From Microbacterium elymi (GTDB taxonomy: Bacteria; Actinomycetota; Actinomycetes; Actinomycetales; Microbacteriaceae), in assembly GCF_021582895.2 (NCBI RefSeq), contig NZ_CP091139.2, positions 3,472,001 through 3,536,000 of the forward strand: DNA of 64,000 nt. The letters run 5' to 3'. The notes below the pieces were generated by a model. The model searched no databases. It worked only from the letters and a program-made list of their open reading frames with translations, and had not been told where the DNA came from. The position numbers were made by a program, and so were the translations under genes. Below are positions 51,295 to 62,248 of this stretch, one piece after another (within the stretch, counting starts at the first letter, position 1; each line of letters starts with the position of its first letter).

Positions 51295-54023
51295 TCAGCT
51301 CTCGCCGCCCGCGTTGCCGCTGGTGCCGGCGGTGACGTCGTGCAGACGGTACTTCTCGATCGCCTGCACCGACAGGCTCCGGTCGACCGCGCCCTGCTCG
51401 GCGAGGGCCTGCAGCGTGCGCACCACGATGGACGGCCCGTCGATCTTGAAGAATCGGCGCGCGGCGGCCCGCGTGTCGCTGAAGCCGAACCCGTCGGCGC
51501 CGAGGGTGGCGAAGCGGTTCGGCACCCACGGACGGATCTGGTCCTGCACCGCGTGCATGAAGTCGCTGACGGCGACCACCGGGCCCTCGGCGCCCTCCAG
51601 CTTGCGGGTGAGGTACGCGGTCCGCGGCTCCCGGTCGGGATGCAGGAAGTTGTGCTCGTCGGCGGCCAGGCCGTCGCGGCGCAGCTCGGACCAGCTGGTC
51701 ACACTCCAGACATCCGCCTGCACGCCCCAGTCCTCGCGCAGCAGCTTGCCCGGGCCTCCAGCGCCCAGGCCACGCCGACGCCGGACGCCATCAGCTGGGC
51801 GCGGGGGCCGTCGCCGTCGGCCGAGGCGATGCGATGGATGCCGTGGAGGATGCCGTCGACGTCCACGTCCTCGGGCTCGGCCGGCTGCACCATCGGCTCG
51901 TTGTAGACCGTGAGGTAGTACATGACGTTGGGGTCGGGATGCTGCCCGCCGTACATCCGGTCCAGGCCCGCGCGGACGATGTGCGCGATCTCGTAGCCGT
52001 AGGCCGGGTCGTACGCCACGGTGGCCGGGTTGGTGGAGGCCAGCAGCGGCGAATGCCCGTCGGCGTGCTGCAGCCCTCGCCGGTGAGCGTGGTGCGCCCG
52101 GCGGTGGCGCCGATCACGAAGCCGCGCGCCATCTGGTCGCCGGCGGCCCAGTTCGCGTCGCCGGTGCGCTGGAAGCCGAACATCGAGTAGAAGATGTAGA
52201 CCGGGATCAGTGGCTCGCCGTGCGTGGAATACGAGGTTCCGGTCGCCGTGAAGGCGGCCATCGCCCCGGCCTCGTTGATGCCGACGTGCAGGATCTGCCC
52301 CTGTGCGCTCTCCTTGTACGCCAGCAGCAGCTCGCGGTCCACCGAGGTGTAGTGCTGGCCGTTCGGGTTGTAGATCTTCGCGGTCGGGAAGAAGGCGTCG
52401 ATGCCGAAGGTGCGCGCCTCGTCCGGGATGATCGGCACGATCCGGTGGCCGAAGTCCTTCGTCCGCAGCAGGTCCTTCAGCAGCCGGACGAACGCCATCG
52501 TGGTGGCGATCTCCTGCGTGCCCGACCCCTTCTTCGGCAGTGCGTACGCCGCATCATCCGGGAGGGCCAGGTCCACGTGCGTCGTGCGCCGCTCGGGGAC
52601 GAACCCGCCCAGCGCACGACGGCGCTCGAGCATGTACTGGACCGTCTCGTCCTGGGCCCCGGGGTTGTAGTACGGCGGCAGGTACGGGTTCTCCTCGAGC
52701 TTGCGCGTCCGTGAACGGGATGTGCATCGCGTCGCGGAACTGCTTGAGGTCCTCCAGCGTCATCTTCTTCATCTGGTGCGTCGCATTGCGCCCCTCGAAG
52801 TGCGCGCCCAGGCCGTAGCCCTTGATCGTCTTGGCGAGGATGACGGTGGGCTGGCCCTTGTGCTCGGTGGCGGCCTGGAACGCCGCATAGACCTTGCGGT
52901 AGTCGTGCCCGCCGCGGCGCAGGTTCCAGACCTGGTCGTCGGTGAAGCCCTCGACCAGGGCGCGGGCGCGCTCGTCGCGGCCGAAGAAGTGCTCGCGCAC
53001 GTAGGCGCCGCTCTCGGCCTTGTAGGTCTGATAATCGCCGTCGGGGGTCACATTCATCAGGTTCAGCAGCGCGCCGTCGACGTCGCGGGCCAGCAGGTCG
53101 TCCCACTCCCGGCCCCAGATGACCTTGATCACGTTCCAGCCGGCGCCGCGGAAGAAGCTCTCCAGCTCCTGGATGATCTTCCCGTTGCCGCGCACCGGTC
53201 CGTCCAGGCGCTGCAGGTTGCAGTTGACCACGAACGTCAGGTTGTCCAGGCCCTCGTTGGCGGCGACCTGCAGCTGGCCGCGGCTCTCCACCTCATCGAG
53301 CTCGCCGTCGCCGAGGAACGCCCACACACGACCGTCGGACACGTCCTTGATCCCGCGGTTGGTCAGGTACCGGTTGGCCATGGCCTGGTAGATCGCATTG
53401 ATCGGGCCGAGGCCCATCGACACCGTCGGGAACTGCCAGAACTCCGGCATCAGCCGCGGGTGCGGGTAGGACGGGATGCCGTGGGGAGCCTGCGACTTCT
53501 CCTGGCGGAATCCGTCCAGCTGGTCTTCGCTGAGGCGCCCCTCGAGGAAGGCGCGGGCGTACATGCCGGGCGAGGCGTGCCCCTGGAAGAAGATCTGGTC
53601 GCCGCCGGAGGGGTGGTCCTGTCCGCGGAAGAAGTGGTTGAAGCCGACTTCGTACAGCGACGCGGAGGACGCATAGGTGGAGATGTGGCCGCCCACCCCG
53701 ATGCCGGGGCGCTGGGCGCGGTGCACCGTGATGGCGGCGTTCCAGCGGATCCAGGAGCGGTAGCGGCGCTCGAGCTCCTCGTCGCCGGGGAACGGGGCCT
53801 CGTTCTCTGGGGCGATGGTGTTGACGTAGTCGGTGGTCGGCACCATCGGCACGCCGAGCCGGAGCTCCTTCGAGCTCTTCAGCAGGCTCAGCATGATCTC
53901 GCGGCCGCGGCCGGCTCCCTTGGCCTGGACCAGCTGCTGGAGCGACTCCTGCCACTCGCCGGTCTCGTCGGGGTCGCTGTCGAGGGGGCCCTGGGAGTAC
54001 GGATCCTGATCGTGGACAGTCAC
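51295..54023 (-). CDS. aceE: Pyruvate dehydrogenase E1 component
   Basis: Homodimeric thiamine-diphosphate E1 of the pyruvate dehydrogenase complex, ~909 residues. It contains the TPP site [10 protein letters not shown]...[12 protein letters not shown], the [27 protein letters not shown] segment, and C-terminal [19 protein letters not shown] 54023 opens [13 protein letters not shown]. Indels: GCTTGC at 52699-52704 and 51744-51749 (plus a nearby extra base), and a lost G near 52073. It supplies acetyl-CoA and lies just before fasR-fabDHPF, joining precursor supply to lipid synthesis. Confidence 0.95.
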
Positions 54024-54199
54024 GGGTGACCTTTCTTCGGCCGGCGGATTGCGTCGGCTGCGGGCTTCGGGCGTGCACCGCCGGGGTCGACGCGGATGGC
54101 ACACCGCGCACCAGCCTAGCGACTCGAGGCGGCTGCGACGTCCCGCGGCGCCGGCGCCGCGCCACCGGATGGGCGCGCCCTCTCGTAGACTTGCGGCAC

Positions 54200-54272
54200 G
54201 GGCCTTTAGCTCAGCTGGTAGAGCGCCACGTTTACACCGTGGATGTCGTCGGTTCGATCCCGGCAGGGCCCA
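54200..54272 (+). tRNA. tRNA-Val (TAC)
   Basis: Acceptor GGGCCTT pairs with AGGGCCC, D arm AGCTCAGCTGGTAGAGC, anticodon stem-loop CCACGTTTACACCGTGG with TAC, T arm around GGTTCGATCC. The next gene starts only one base after the discriminator base, so tRNA processing and mRNA are probably linked. Confidence 0.93.
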
Positions 54273-54273
54273 C

Positions 54274-55004
54274 GTGAACGCACAGCCCGCGCAAGCGCCG
54301 CCTCCTCGATGTGGCCGAACTCGACACCCGTATCCGGCAGGCCGAACACGCCCGCAGCAGTCCGGCCCAGGCCGCGCGCGTGCGCGAACTCGTCAGCCAG
54401 CGGCAGACGCTGACGCAGGAGCTCACCGCGCTGCAGGGCAGTCGTGACGGGGTGCAGGCCGAGCTGGGCCGGGTCGAATCCGACATCGCCGTGGTCGACG
54501 CGCGCAGCGAACGCGATGCGCAGCGACTGAACACGGTCTCGAGCGTGAAGGACGCCCAGGGGCTGGAGAGCGAGCTCGCCTCGCTCGCCCGGCGCAAGAG
54601 CGACCTGGAGGACATGCAGCTGGAGCTGATGGAACGGCTCGAAGAGGCCGAGTCCGCGGTCGCCGCGCAGGCGGCGCTGGTGGCCGAGGTCAACGACGAG
54701 GGCAGTCGCCTCAGCGCCGAGGGCAAGACGGCGGTCGCCGAGGCGACCGCACAGCTCGAGGCCGCCACGCGCGACCGTGCCGCCATCGCCGCCGAGCTGC
54801 CGGGCGAGCTGATCGCCGCGTACGACCGCGCAGCCCTGCGCAGCGTCGGGGCCGCCGCTCTGCGCGCGCAGACGTGCGAGGGCTTGCAACATGGTCCTGT
54901 CCGGCACCGATCTGGCCGCCATGCGGCAGGCGGCCGAGGATGCCGTGGTGAACTGCCCCGAGTGCGGGTGCATCCTGGTGCGCACCGAAGAGTCGGGGCT
55001 GTGA
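54274..55004 (+). CDS. C4-type zinc ribbon protein with coiled coil (CT398-like)
   Basis: About 243 residues: a long coiled coil ([16 protein letters not shown] through [20 protein letters not shown]) and a C-terminal zinc ribbon CEGCNMVLSG...[10 protein letters not shown]. This is the actinobacterial zinc-ribbon family often annotated as a putative nucleic-acid-binding protein. Two insertions: GCAAGC at 54291-54296 near the start and GCTTGC at 54882-54887 inside the first Cys pair. GTG 54274 follows the tRNA-Val gene directly. It likely forms a unit with the polymerase gene that follows 16 bases later. Confidence 0.85.
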
Positions 55005-55020
55005 CCACCGCGCGAGACCG

Positions 55021-56753
55021 GTGAGCGCCCCGGCGGACGCGTGCATCGTCGTCGGCCGTGACGGCGAAGACGTCGAGCTGGCACACCTGGACGCGGATGG
55101 CGTCGAGCACCGCCGGCAGCGGCTGGATGCGTCGGCCTTCCCTCGGTTCGTCTCCGACGCCGAGAGCGGACCCGCTCCGCCGCGCTGGGTCTGGTCCGAC
55201 ACGGCACGGCGCTATCCGCCGCTGCTGGCGGCCGGGGTCCGGGTGCGCCGCTGCCGGGATCTGCGCCTGTGCCACGCGATCCTCCGGGACAGCGAGCTCG
55301 TCACCGAGACCGACGCGATCCGCGATGCGCGCGAGTGGGATGCCGCACCCGGCCCGTCGGACGAGGCCGATCAGGCGCTGTTCTCGCTCGGCGAGGACTC
55401 GGCCGCGGCATCCGGGACGCCCGACGATCTGGACGGCGCGCTGCGCGAGTTCGTGCGGCAGCGGGCGGCGACGCGCTCGGCGCGGGAGCCGGGCCGGATC
55501 GATCTGCTGTGCGCGGCCGAGTCGGCCGGCGCCCTGGTGGCCGCCGAGATGCGGGCCGGCGGACTGCCGTGGGACGTCCCCGCGCACGAGCGGATGCTCG
55601 AGGAGATCCTCGGCCGTCGCCCTCACGCCGGGGGAGTGCCGGAGCGGATGGTCGCCCTCGGCGCCGACATCCGCCTGCTGCTGGAGGATCCGCAGGCGAG
55701 CCTGGACTCGCCGGCCAAGCTGCTGCGCAGTCTGCATCGGGTGGGCGTGCCCGCCCGCACCACGGCGAAGTGGGAGCTGCGGGAGTTCGACCACCCCGTG
55801 ATCGAGCCCCTGCTGGAGTACAAGCGCCTGAGCCGACTGCTGAGCGCGAACGGCTGGGCTTGGCTGGCGGAGTGGGTGCAGGACGGGCGGTTCCGGCCGG
55901 TCTACCTGCCGGCCGGCGTGGTCACCGGGCGGTGGGCGTCCTCCGGCGGCGGCGCACTGCAGATCCCTCGCCGTCTTCGGGCCGCGGTGCGGGCCGACGC
56001 GGGATGGACCTTCGTGGTGGCCGATGTCGCCCAGCTGGAGCCGCGGGTGCTGGCGGGCATGTCCAGCGACCGCCGGCTCGCCGACGCGGCGCATGGCCAC
56101 GATCTGTACGCCGGCATCGTGGACAGCGGGGCGGTGGCCACCCGCGCCGAGGCGAAGGTGGCGATGCTGGGCGCGATGTACGGGTCCACCACCGGCGAGA
56201 GCGGGCGGCTGCTGCCGCGGCTTGCGCCGGGCGTACCCGCGCGCGATGGGCCTGGTCGACGACGCGGCCCGGGTCGGAGCGGACGGCGGCGTCGTGTCGA
56301 CCTGGCTCGGTCGCTCGTGCCCGCCGGCGTCACCGCGGTGGATGCAGACGCAGCGGCTGGCCGCCGACGAGACCGGCACGGCCGCCGAGCGCGATCGGGC
56401 ACGTCGGGACGCCGGGGATCGGGGCCGGTTCACGCGCAACTTCGTCGTGCAGGGCACCGCGGCCGAATGGGCGCTGGCCTGGCTGGGCGAGGTCAGATCG
56501 CGTCTCGCGCAGCTGCCTCCGGTCCCGGATGCCGAGGCCGCCCCGCGATCGGGAGCTGCGCTGGCCCGCGTGCCCCACCTGGCGTTCTTCCTGCACGACG
56601 AGCTGATCGTGCACACGCCGCAAGCGGTATGCGGATGCCGCCGCGGCGATCGTCGGCGAAGCGGCGGCATCCGCCGGCCGGCTGCTGTTCGGCGGGTTCC
56701 CGATCGACTTCCCGCTCGACCTGAAGATCGCCCCGACCGCGCAGAAGGATTGA
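55021..56753 (+). CDS. Orphan family-A DNA polymerase with 3'-5' exonuclease-like domain
   Basis: PolA-related protein of about 577 residues without a 5' nuclease. The polymerase motifs are A (VADVAQLEPRVLAGMS, catalytic Asp), B (TRAEAKVAMLGAMYGSTTG, with Lys and Tyr-Gly) and C (FFLHDELIVHTP, Asp-Glu). The first ~180 residues resemble a degenerate exonuclease domain. NCBI-style names are bifunctional 3'-5' exonuclease/DNA polymerase. Two insertions: GCTTGC at 56220-56225 and GCAAGC at 56620-56625. The real polA would lie elsewhere; this is an accessory enzyme, perhaps in repair. Confidence 0.85.
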
Positions 56754-56756
56754 CGC

Positions 56757-58522
56757 TCACTCGCAGCGCAGCGGCGTGCGGGTCACCTCCGGTGCGGTGA
56801 GCATCGGCGTGTGCACGATCTGGGCCTGCGCGTCGTCGTCCACCACGAAGCGGAACGTCAGCACGTTCGTCTCACCGGGCTTGCAGATTCACGTGCGTGA
56901 TGCTGCTGGGGTGGCCCTCGGCATCCTCGTTCGCCGACGGGTTGACCTTGCCGTCCACCGTCACGCCGCCGAAGAACGCGCCCGCGGGGGCGGCGACCGT
57001 GACGTTCATGCCGATGTCGCCGGCGCCGACGCCCCACAGTCCGCCGCCGGTCATGCTGATCGGCATCGTCCCGGCGTCCTTCGGCGCGGTGCTGGTCAAT
57101 GAGACCGACACGGCCACCGTGTGCTTGCCGTCGGCACGACATGTGCCCTGGGCCACCGAGATCGCCGTGGTCATGTACGGGGCCATCTTGCCGCCGGTGT
57201 TGTCGTTGAAATACACCGCGTAGGCGGAGTCGCCGGCCAGCCGCTGACGCACCAGCGGACCGCCGAGGGGGCCCGAGGCGATGGATTTCTGGGCGTCGGC
57301 GTCCGCGCTCCACACCGAGATGCGGTCGTCCTGGATGGGCTGGGCGAGCGCTTCGGCCCATTCCACCGGCGACATCCCGTGCGTGAACACGCGCGCGAAC
57401 ACCGAGGCGGTGGACTGCGCGAAGAACGACGCCTGCTGCTCGGAGGTCATCGTCAGGTAGGGATCGACGAGCACGCGCTGGACCAGGTTGTCGGCGCTGA
57501 GCGTGCTGCCGTCCCCCAGCGTGACCGGTCCGGTCACCGCCAGCAGCGACTCCAGCACGATCGGGTCGATCGAGATGACCGCGTCCGGCGCGGCCCCGCC
57601 GTGCGCGGTCCACCAGGCCGAGGCCAGCCGGGCCGTGAGCGAGAAGTCGGCCGGGATCGTGGTGTCCTGCACGAACCGCCCGATCACGTTCCCGTACAGC
57701 GCGGTGAGCGCGTCGGGGATGGGGGCGATCTGACGGGTGCGGTAGTGGAACGCCGACGAGTCGGTCATCTTCTGCATGGTGAAGCGGCCGTCGGCGGCCC
57801 GCATCTGGACGAAGGTGCCGGTGATGCCGCCGCCCGTGCGCAAGCTCGGCCGGGTTCTGCACCATCAGCAGGATCGTCTGCGGTTGATCGGTGCCCAGGA
57901 GCAGCGGCAGGGCGCCGGCCGACGAGGCCAGCGGCTGCAGCACGGCGTCCGCGTTGCCGACGAGGTCGGTGAGCTGGGCGACGCCGGAGGCGACGGGCGT
58001 GATGAGCGCCGTGGCCGGGATGCCGGCCAGCCGGGTCGCGGCGCGGTGCAGAGCGGATGCCGCGTGGTCGAGCGGGCCGTCCGCGCCGACCGCGGCATCC
58101 AGCGCCTGGTTCGACGGGCCCTGGGCATCGCCGAGGGACGCGGCCACGTCCAGGATCGGCGAGACCACATCGGCGCTGACCGTGTCGACGGCGTTCGCGG
58201 CGACCCGGACGGCGGCCAGGTTCGGGCCGGCCACCGGCAGGAGCTCGGCGGTGGTCCACAGCGGATCGGCCGTCAGCTCGACCGCGCGCCGCGCGTGCAC
58301 GGCCAGTTCGTCGTTGACGGTGCCGAGTTCGTTCAGGTCGCGGTCCGCGATCGCGGTGCTCATCCGCGAGGTGAGCGACTGGATCGCGTCCACCTCGCCC
58401 TTGACCATGACCGCGCGCACGCCCACCCAGACGACGGCTGCCGCGAGGATGCACAGTGCGAGGACCAGGCCGAGCGCATACCAGGGGGCGGAGCGTCGCC
58501 GCCCCCGGACCATGCTGGCCAT
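56757..58522 (-). CDS. DUF4012 domain membrane-anchored protein
   Basis: Cell-surface protein of ~588 residues. One N-terminal helix (YALGLVLALCILAAAVVWVGVRAV) anchors it, and the long exterior part contains the DUF4012 core (MVQNPAELRTGGGITGTFVQM; YFNDNTGGKMAPYMTTAISV). Function unknown; in some actinobacteria it lies with exopolysaccharide genes. Two insertions: GCAAGC at 57840-57845 and GCTTGC at 56879-56884, the second creating a false stop before the real end HTPMLTAPEVTRTPLRCE. Upstream on the same strand is an LPVTG protein, 3 bases away. Confidence 0.82.
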
Positions 58523-58525
58523 CGG

Positions 58526-59201
58526 TCAGCTGCGACGCAAGCCGCCGCGCCAGCAGCGCCCGGCGCCCGCGAGGAGCACGATCCCGCCGCCGATCGCGAT
58601 CGGCACGACGGGGACGTTCAGACCCGTCACCGGCAGGATCGAGGCGGCCGATGCCACGCCCGGCGCAGCGCATGCCGAGGTGGCAGGCGGGTACGACAGC
58701 GGCACGGACAGCTCGGGGTTCACCTTGATGGTCGCGGTGATGTTCCCCCGCGTCCAGCCGAAGTTGCCGCCGGTCTGCGTCTGCTGACCGTTCACCAGCT
58801 CCCATCCGGGCCAGGTCAGGCCGTTCCCCTGGGCATCGGTGGTCGCTCCGGGCCAGAGCACGGTGCCGGACAGCTTGTTGTTCACCAGCGGACCGAGGTC
58901 GAGCGGGAGCGTGTGCGTGCCGTCCGAGAACACCAGCGTGACCTCGTGCCCGGTGGCGATGTCATCCGGGTCGGTCAGGACCACGCTGAATGAGATGCGC
59001 GGCACGTCGCCCACGCACTCGCTCAAGGCGGTGGATCCGGCCAGCGAGGGCGAGGTCGGCGTCCGTGGCGTGTAGTTCGAATCGGTGCTCGTGGAGCTTC
59101 CCGAATCGTCGGCGCTGCCATCGGCTGCGAATGCGGCCGATCCGGCGCCGAGGATCATGAGCGCGGCCACTGCTCGGAACCGCTGCGGTCTTGCGAAACA
59201 T
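58526..59201 (-). CDS. LPXTG-anchored surface protein
   Basis: Signal peptide (RFRAVAALMILGAGSAAFAA), a ~150-residue exterior region rich in Thr, Ser and Gly, and a C-terminal sortase signal LPVTG, followed by a hydrophobic segment and a basic tail RRLRRS. Two compensating indels occur at the tail: a lost G near 58553 and an extra A in GCAAGC at 58537-58542. A further shift near 59194 separates the ATG from the signal-peptide frame. ATG 59201 has a GGGGAGG ribosome-binding site. Ligand unknown. Confidence 0.75.
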
Positions 59202-59352
59202 CGCTGCCTCCCCAGTAGGCAATAAATCGACCATCCCCATGGCCGACGGCACCCTCCCCAGTCGGGGTGCACCGGCAGTCTAGCGCACAACGTCTCCGGG
59301 GACGAGGGGCCGACGCGCCGGATCCGGATGCGAGCGGCTAGGCTCGGACACG

Positions 59353-59723
59353 CGAATGGGTCGGCTGGATGGTCGCGTCGCGGGCGGTTCGCCGCCTCGC
59401 GCCGAGGAACGTCCGGGCTCCACAGGGCAGGGCGGTGGGCAACACCCACCCGGAGTGATCCGCGAGAAAGTGCCACAGAGAGCAGACCGCCGGGTTCGTC
59501 CCGGTAAGGGTGAAAGGGCGGTGTAAGAGACCACCGGGGTCGCGGTGACGCGACCCGCACGGCAAACCTCGCCCGGAGCAAGGCCATACAGGGGATGTTG
59601 ACGCGGCCCGCCGAGTCCCCGGGTAGGCCGCTGGAGCGGTGCGGCAACGCATCGCCGAGAGAGATGACCATCCACGGGGCGCGAGCCCCCGGACAGAACC
59701 CGGCGTACAGGCCGGCCCATTCG
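59353..59723 (+). ncRNA. rnpB: RNase P RNA (bacterial type A)
   Basis: Catalytic RNA of RNase P. It contains the conserved GAGGAACGTCCGGGCTCCAC near the 5' end, GGTGGGCAACACCCACCCGG, GAGAAAGTGCCACAGAGA, GGTAAGGGTGAAA, and the 3' ACAGAACCCGGCGTACAG. The ends CGAATGGG...CCCATTCG pair as helix P1. About 371 bases. A TAGGCT box at 59339-59344 places the start near 59352. The 3' end is just before the ppgK stop on the other strand. Confidence 0.95.
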
Positions 59724-59756
59724 CCTCGTCCGTCGGGTCTGTGCCCGCGCGTGCGC

Positions 59757-60518
59757 TCAGTCCGCGGCGAGCGCGGCCGCGCCGATGATGCCGGCGTTGT
59801 TGCGATGCACGGCGGGAAGGATCGGCGTGTCCAGCTCGAGCAGCGGCAGGAACTCGTCGGCGTGCTTGGAGACGCCGCCGCCGACCACGAACAGGTCCGG
59901 GCTGAACAGGAACTGCAGATGCTCGTAGTACCACTGCAGGCGAGCCGCCCACTTCTTCCAGCTGAGGCTCTCGCGCTCCATCGCCGAGTAGGCGGTGTAG
60001 TGCTCGGCGTCGTGCTTGTGTCCGGCGCGCTGCAGGTGCCCGAGCTCGGTGTTCGGCACCAGGATCCCGTTGTGGATCATCGCCGTTCCGATCCCCGTGC
60101 CGAGGGTCGTCAGCAGCACCAGGCCGTCCCGTCCCTGTGCCGCGCCGTAGCGCACCTCGGCGATGCCGGCGACGTCCGCGTCGTTGGCGAAGTGGATGTC
60201 GCGGCCCAGGCCGTCCTCGAAGAACTTCTCCGCCTCGAACCCGACCCAGTCCTCGGCCACGTTCGCCGCCGACAGCGTCCGCCCGTTCTTCACGATCGCG
60301 GGGAAGGCCACGCCCAGCGGCATCCGCTCCTCGGCCACGTCCAGCGTCGACAGGACCTCCTTGACGGCGGCCAGCACGTCGGCCGGCTTGGCGCCCGTCG
60401 GGGTCGCGACCTTGATCCGCTCGCTGAGCAGCCGGCCCTCGCGCAGGTCGACGATGCCGCCCTTGATGCCGGTGCCGCCGATGTCCACTCCGACCGCACG
60501 GGTCGTCTCTGCTGCCAT
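59757..60518 (-). CDS. ppgK: Polyphosphate glucokinase
   Basis: ROK-family glucokinase using polyphosphate or ATP. N-terminal phosphate site VGVDIGGTGIKGGIVDL, catalytic Asp in FANDADVAGIAEVRYG, TLGTGIGTAMIHNG, and a C-terminal VVGGGVSKHADEFLP. The polyphosphate-binding type is inferred from the actinobacterial sequence (WKKWAARLQWYYEHLQ). ATG 60518 is 6 bases after TAGGCT (minus strand, 60525-60530). 253 residues, intact. Convergent with rnpB. Confidence 0.94.
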   Translation of the reverse strand: MAAETTRAVGVDIGGTGIKGGIVDLREGRLLSERIKVATPTGAKPADVLAAVKEVLSTLDVAEERMPLGVAFPAIVKNGRTLSAANVAEDWVGFEAEKFFEDGLGRDIHFANDADVAGIAEVRYGAAQGRDGLVLLTTLGTGIGTAMIHNGILVPNTELGHLQRAGHKHDAEHYTAYSAMERESLSWKKWAARLQWYYEHLQFLFSPDLFVVGGGVSKHADEFLPLLELDTPILPAVHRNNAGIIGAAALAAD

Positions 60519-60641
60519 GTCTCCAGCCTATCCAGACCGTCGAGCCGATTCCGCCCTGTTTCGCGCACGCGCGGTCAGTAGGATCGAACCACGACCCGGC
60601 ACCGCGGTCGGTCCCGGATCCGGCGGCATCGAGGAGGCATC

Positions 60642-60905
60642 GTGGCAGAGAACGACGACAAGTTCTGGTTCAATCTCGTCACCGGCGAGGTGGAGCGCGG
60701 CATGCAGGCCCCCGCCCCCGATCGTGCCGGCCCGTTCGACACCGCCGAGGAGGCGGCACGCGCCCCCGAGGTCATCCGGGAGCGTTCGCGGAAGTGGGCC
60801 GAGGAAGAGCGTCGTGAGGACGACTGGGGTTCCGGCGGCACCGGCAGCCGGCGACGAAGGCTGAACGCCACCGCGCCGCAGGGCGCGCACGGGGAGGGAA
60901 GATCT
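60642..60905 (+). CDS. SPOR-like small protein, in frame with glnA2
   Basis: A compact segment of ~65 residues with KFWFNLVTGEVERGM and AGPFDTAEEAARAPEVIRERSRKWAEEE is usually a separate small actinobacterial gene next to glnA2. Here the frame has no stop and runs through a Gly-Arg-rich linker into GlnA2. A one-base indel near 60840 would end it at TGA 60862-60864, so the apparent fusion may be a sequence error. ATG 60642 follows GAGGAGGC-type Shine-Dalgarno. Function unknown. Confidence 0.6.
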
Positions 60906-62241
60906 ATGGACAAGCAGCGAGACTTCGTGCTGCGCACGATCGAAGAGCGCGGCGTGAAGTTCGTGCGGCTGTGGTTCACGGATGTCGTGGGCACCCTCAA
61001 ATCGGTGGCGATCGCACCAGCCGAGGTGGAGGGGGCGTTCACCGAGGGGATCGGCTTCGACGGATCGGCGATCGAGGGGCTGACCCGTTCGTACGAGTCG
61101 GACCTGCTGGCCAATCCCGACCCCACGACGTTCCAGATCCTGCCGTGGCGGGGTGAGATCGACCCGACGGCGCGGATGTTCTGCGACGTGACGACCCCGG
61201 ACGGACAGCCGGCGGTCGCCGACCCGCGACACGTGCTCAAGCGCACCCTGGCCAAGGCGGCAGACGCCGGGTTCACGTTCTACACCCACCCCGAGATCGA
61301 GTTCTATCTGCTGAAGTCGTCGAAGATCGGCCCCAAGGGCCCGGTCCCGGTCGACTCGGCCGGCTACTTCGACAACGTCCCCGGCGGGACGGCACACGAC
61401 TTCCGCCGCCGGTCGGTGCGGATGCTGGAGGACCTGGGCATCTCGGTGGAGTACAGCCACCACGAGGGCGGTCCGGGTCAGAACGAGATCGACCTGCGTT
61501 ATGCGGACGCGCTGACCACGGCCGACAACATCATGACGTTCCGCACGGTCGTCAAGGAGGTGGCCATCGAGCAGGGCGTCTACGCGACGTTCATGCCGAA
61601 GCCGCTGGGCGGGCAGCCGGGCAGCGGCATGCACACGCACATGTCCCTGTTCGAAGGCGACGTCAACGCGTTCTACGAGGAGGGCGGCCAGTACCAGCTG
61701 TCCCAGGTCGGACGCCAGTTCATCGCAGGGCCTGCGGCACGCGAACGAGATCGCGGCGGTGACCAACCAGTTCGTGAACTCGTACAAGCGGCTGTGGGGC
61801 GGCGACGAGGCCCCGAGCTTCATCTGCTGGGGACACAACAACCGGTCCGCCCTGGTGCGGGTGCCGATGTACAAGCCGACCAAGGGCCAGTCGTCGCGGG
61901 TCGAGTACCGTGCGCTGGACTCGGCGGCCAATCCGTATCTGGCCTACGCGCTGCTCCTGGCGGCCGGGCTGAAGGGCATCGAAGAGGGCTACGAGCTGCC
62001 GGGCGAGGCCGAGGACAACGTGTGGTCGCTCTCGGACGCCGAGCGGCGGGCACTCGGATTCGCCCCGCTGCCGGCGAGCCTGGACCACGCACTGGAGTAC
62101 ATGCAGGACTCGGAGCTGGTGGCCGAGACACTCGGCGAGCAGGTGTTCAACTACGTCCTGCTGAACAAGCGGCGCGAGTGGGAGGAATACCGCGCACAGG
62201 TCACCCCGTTCGAGCTGGCACGCAACCTCGAGATGCTCTAG
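60906..62241 (+). CDS. glnA2: Glutamine synthetase, GlnA2 type
   Basis: Type I glutamine synthetase of ~445 residues. It has the N-terminal DVVGTLKSVAIAP, the catalytic GIGFDGSAIEG, YSHHEGGPGQNEID, MPKPLGGQPGSGMHTHMSL and NNRSALVRVP. The C-terminal adenylylation Tyr motif NLYDLP is replaced by GYELPGEAEDNVW, so it is likely not adenylylated, as in GlnA2 proteins. ATG 60906 has a GGAGG 9 bases upstream. One insertion, GCCTGC at 61730-61735 (FIAGLRHANEIAAV expected). glnE follows 7 bases later. Confidence 0.95.
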
Positions 62242-62248
62242 GAGCCCG

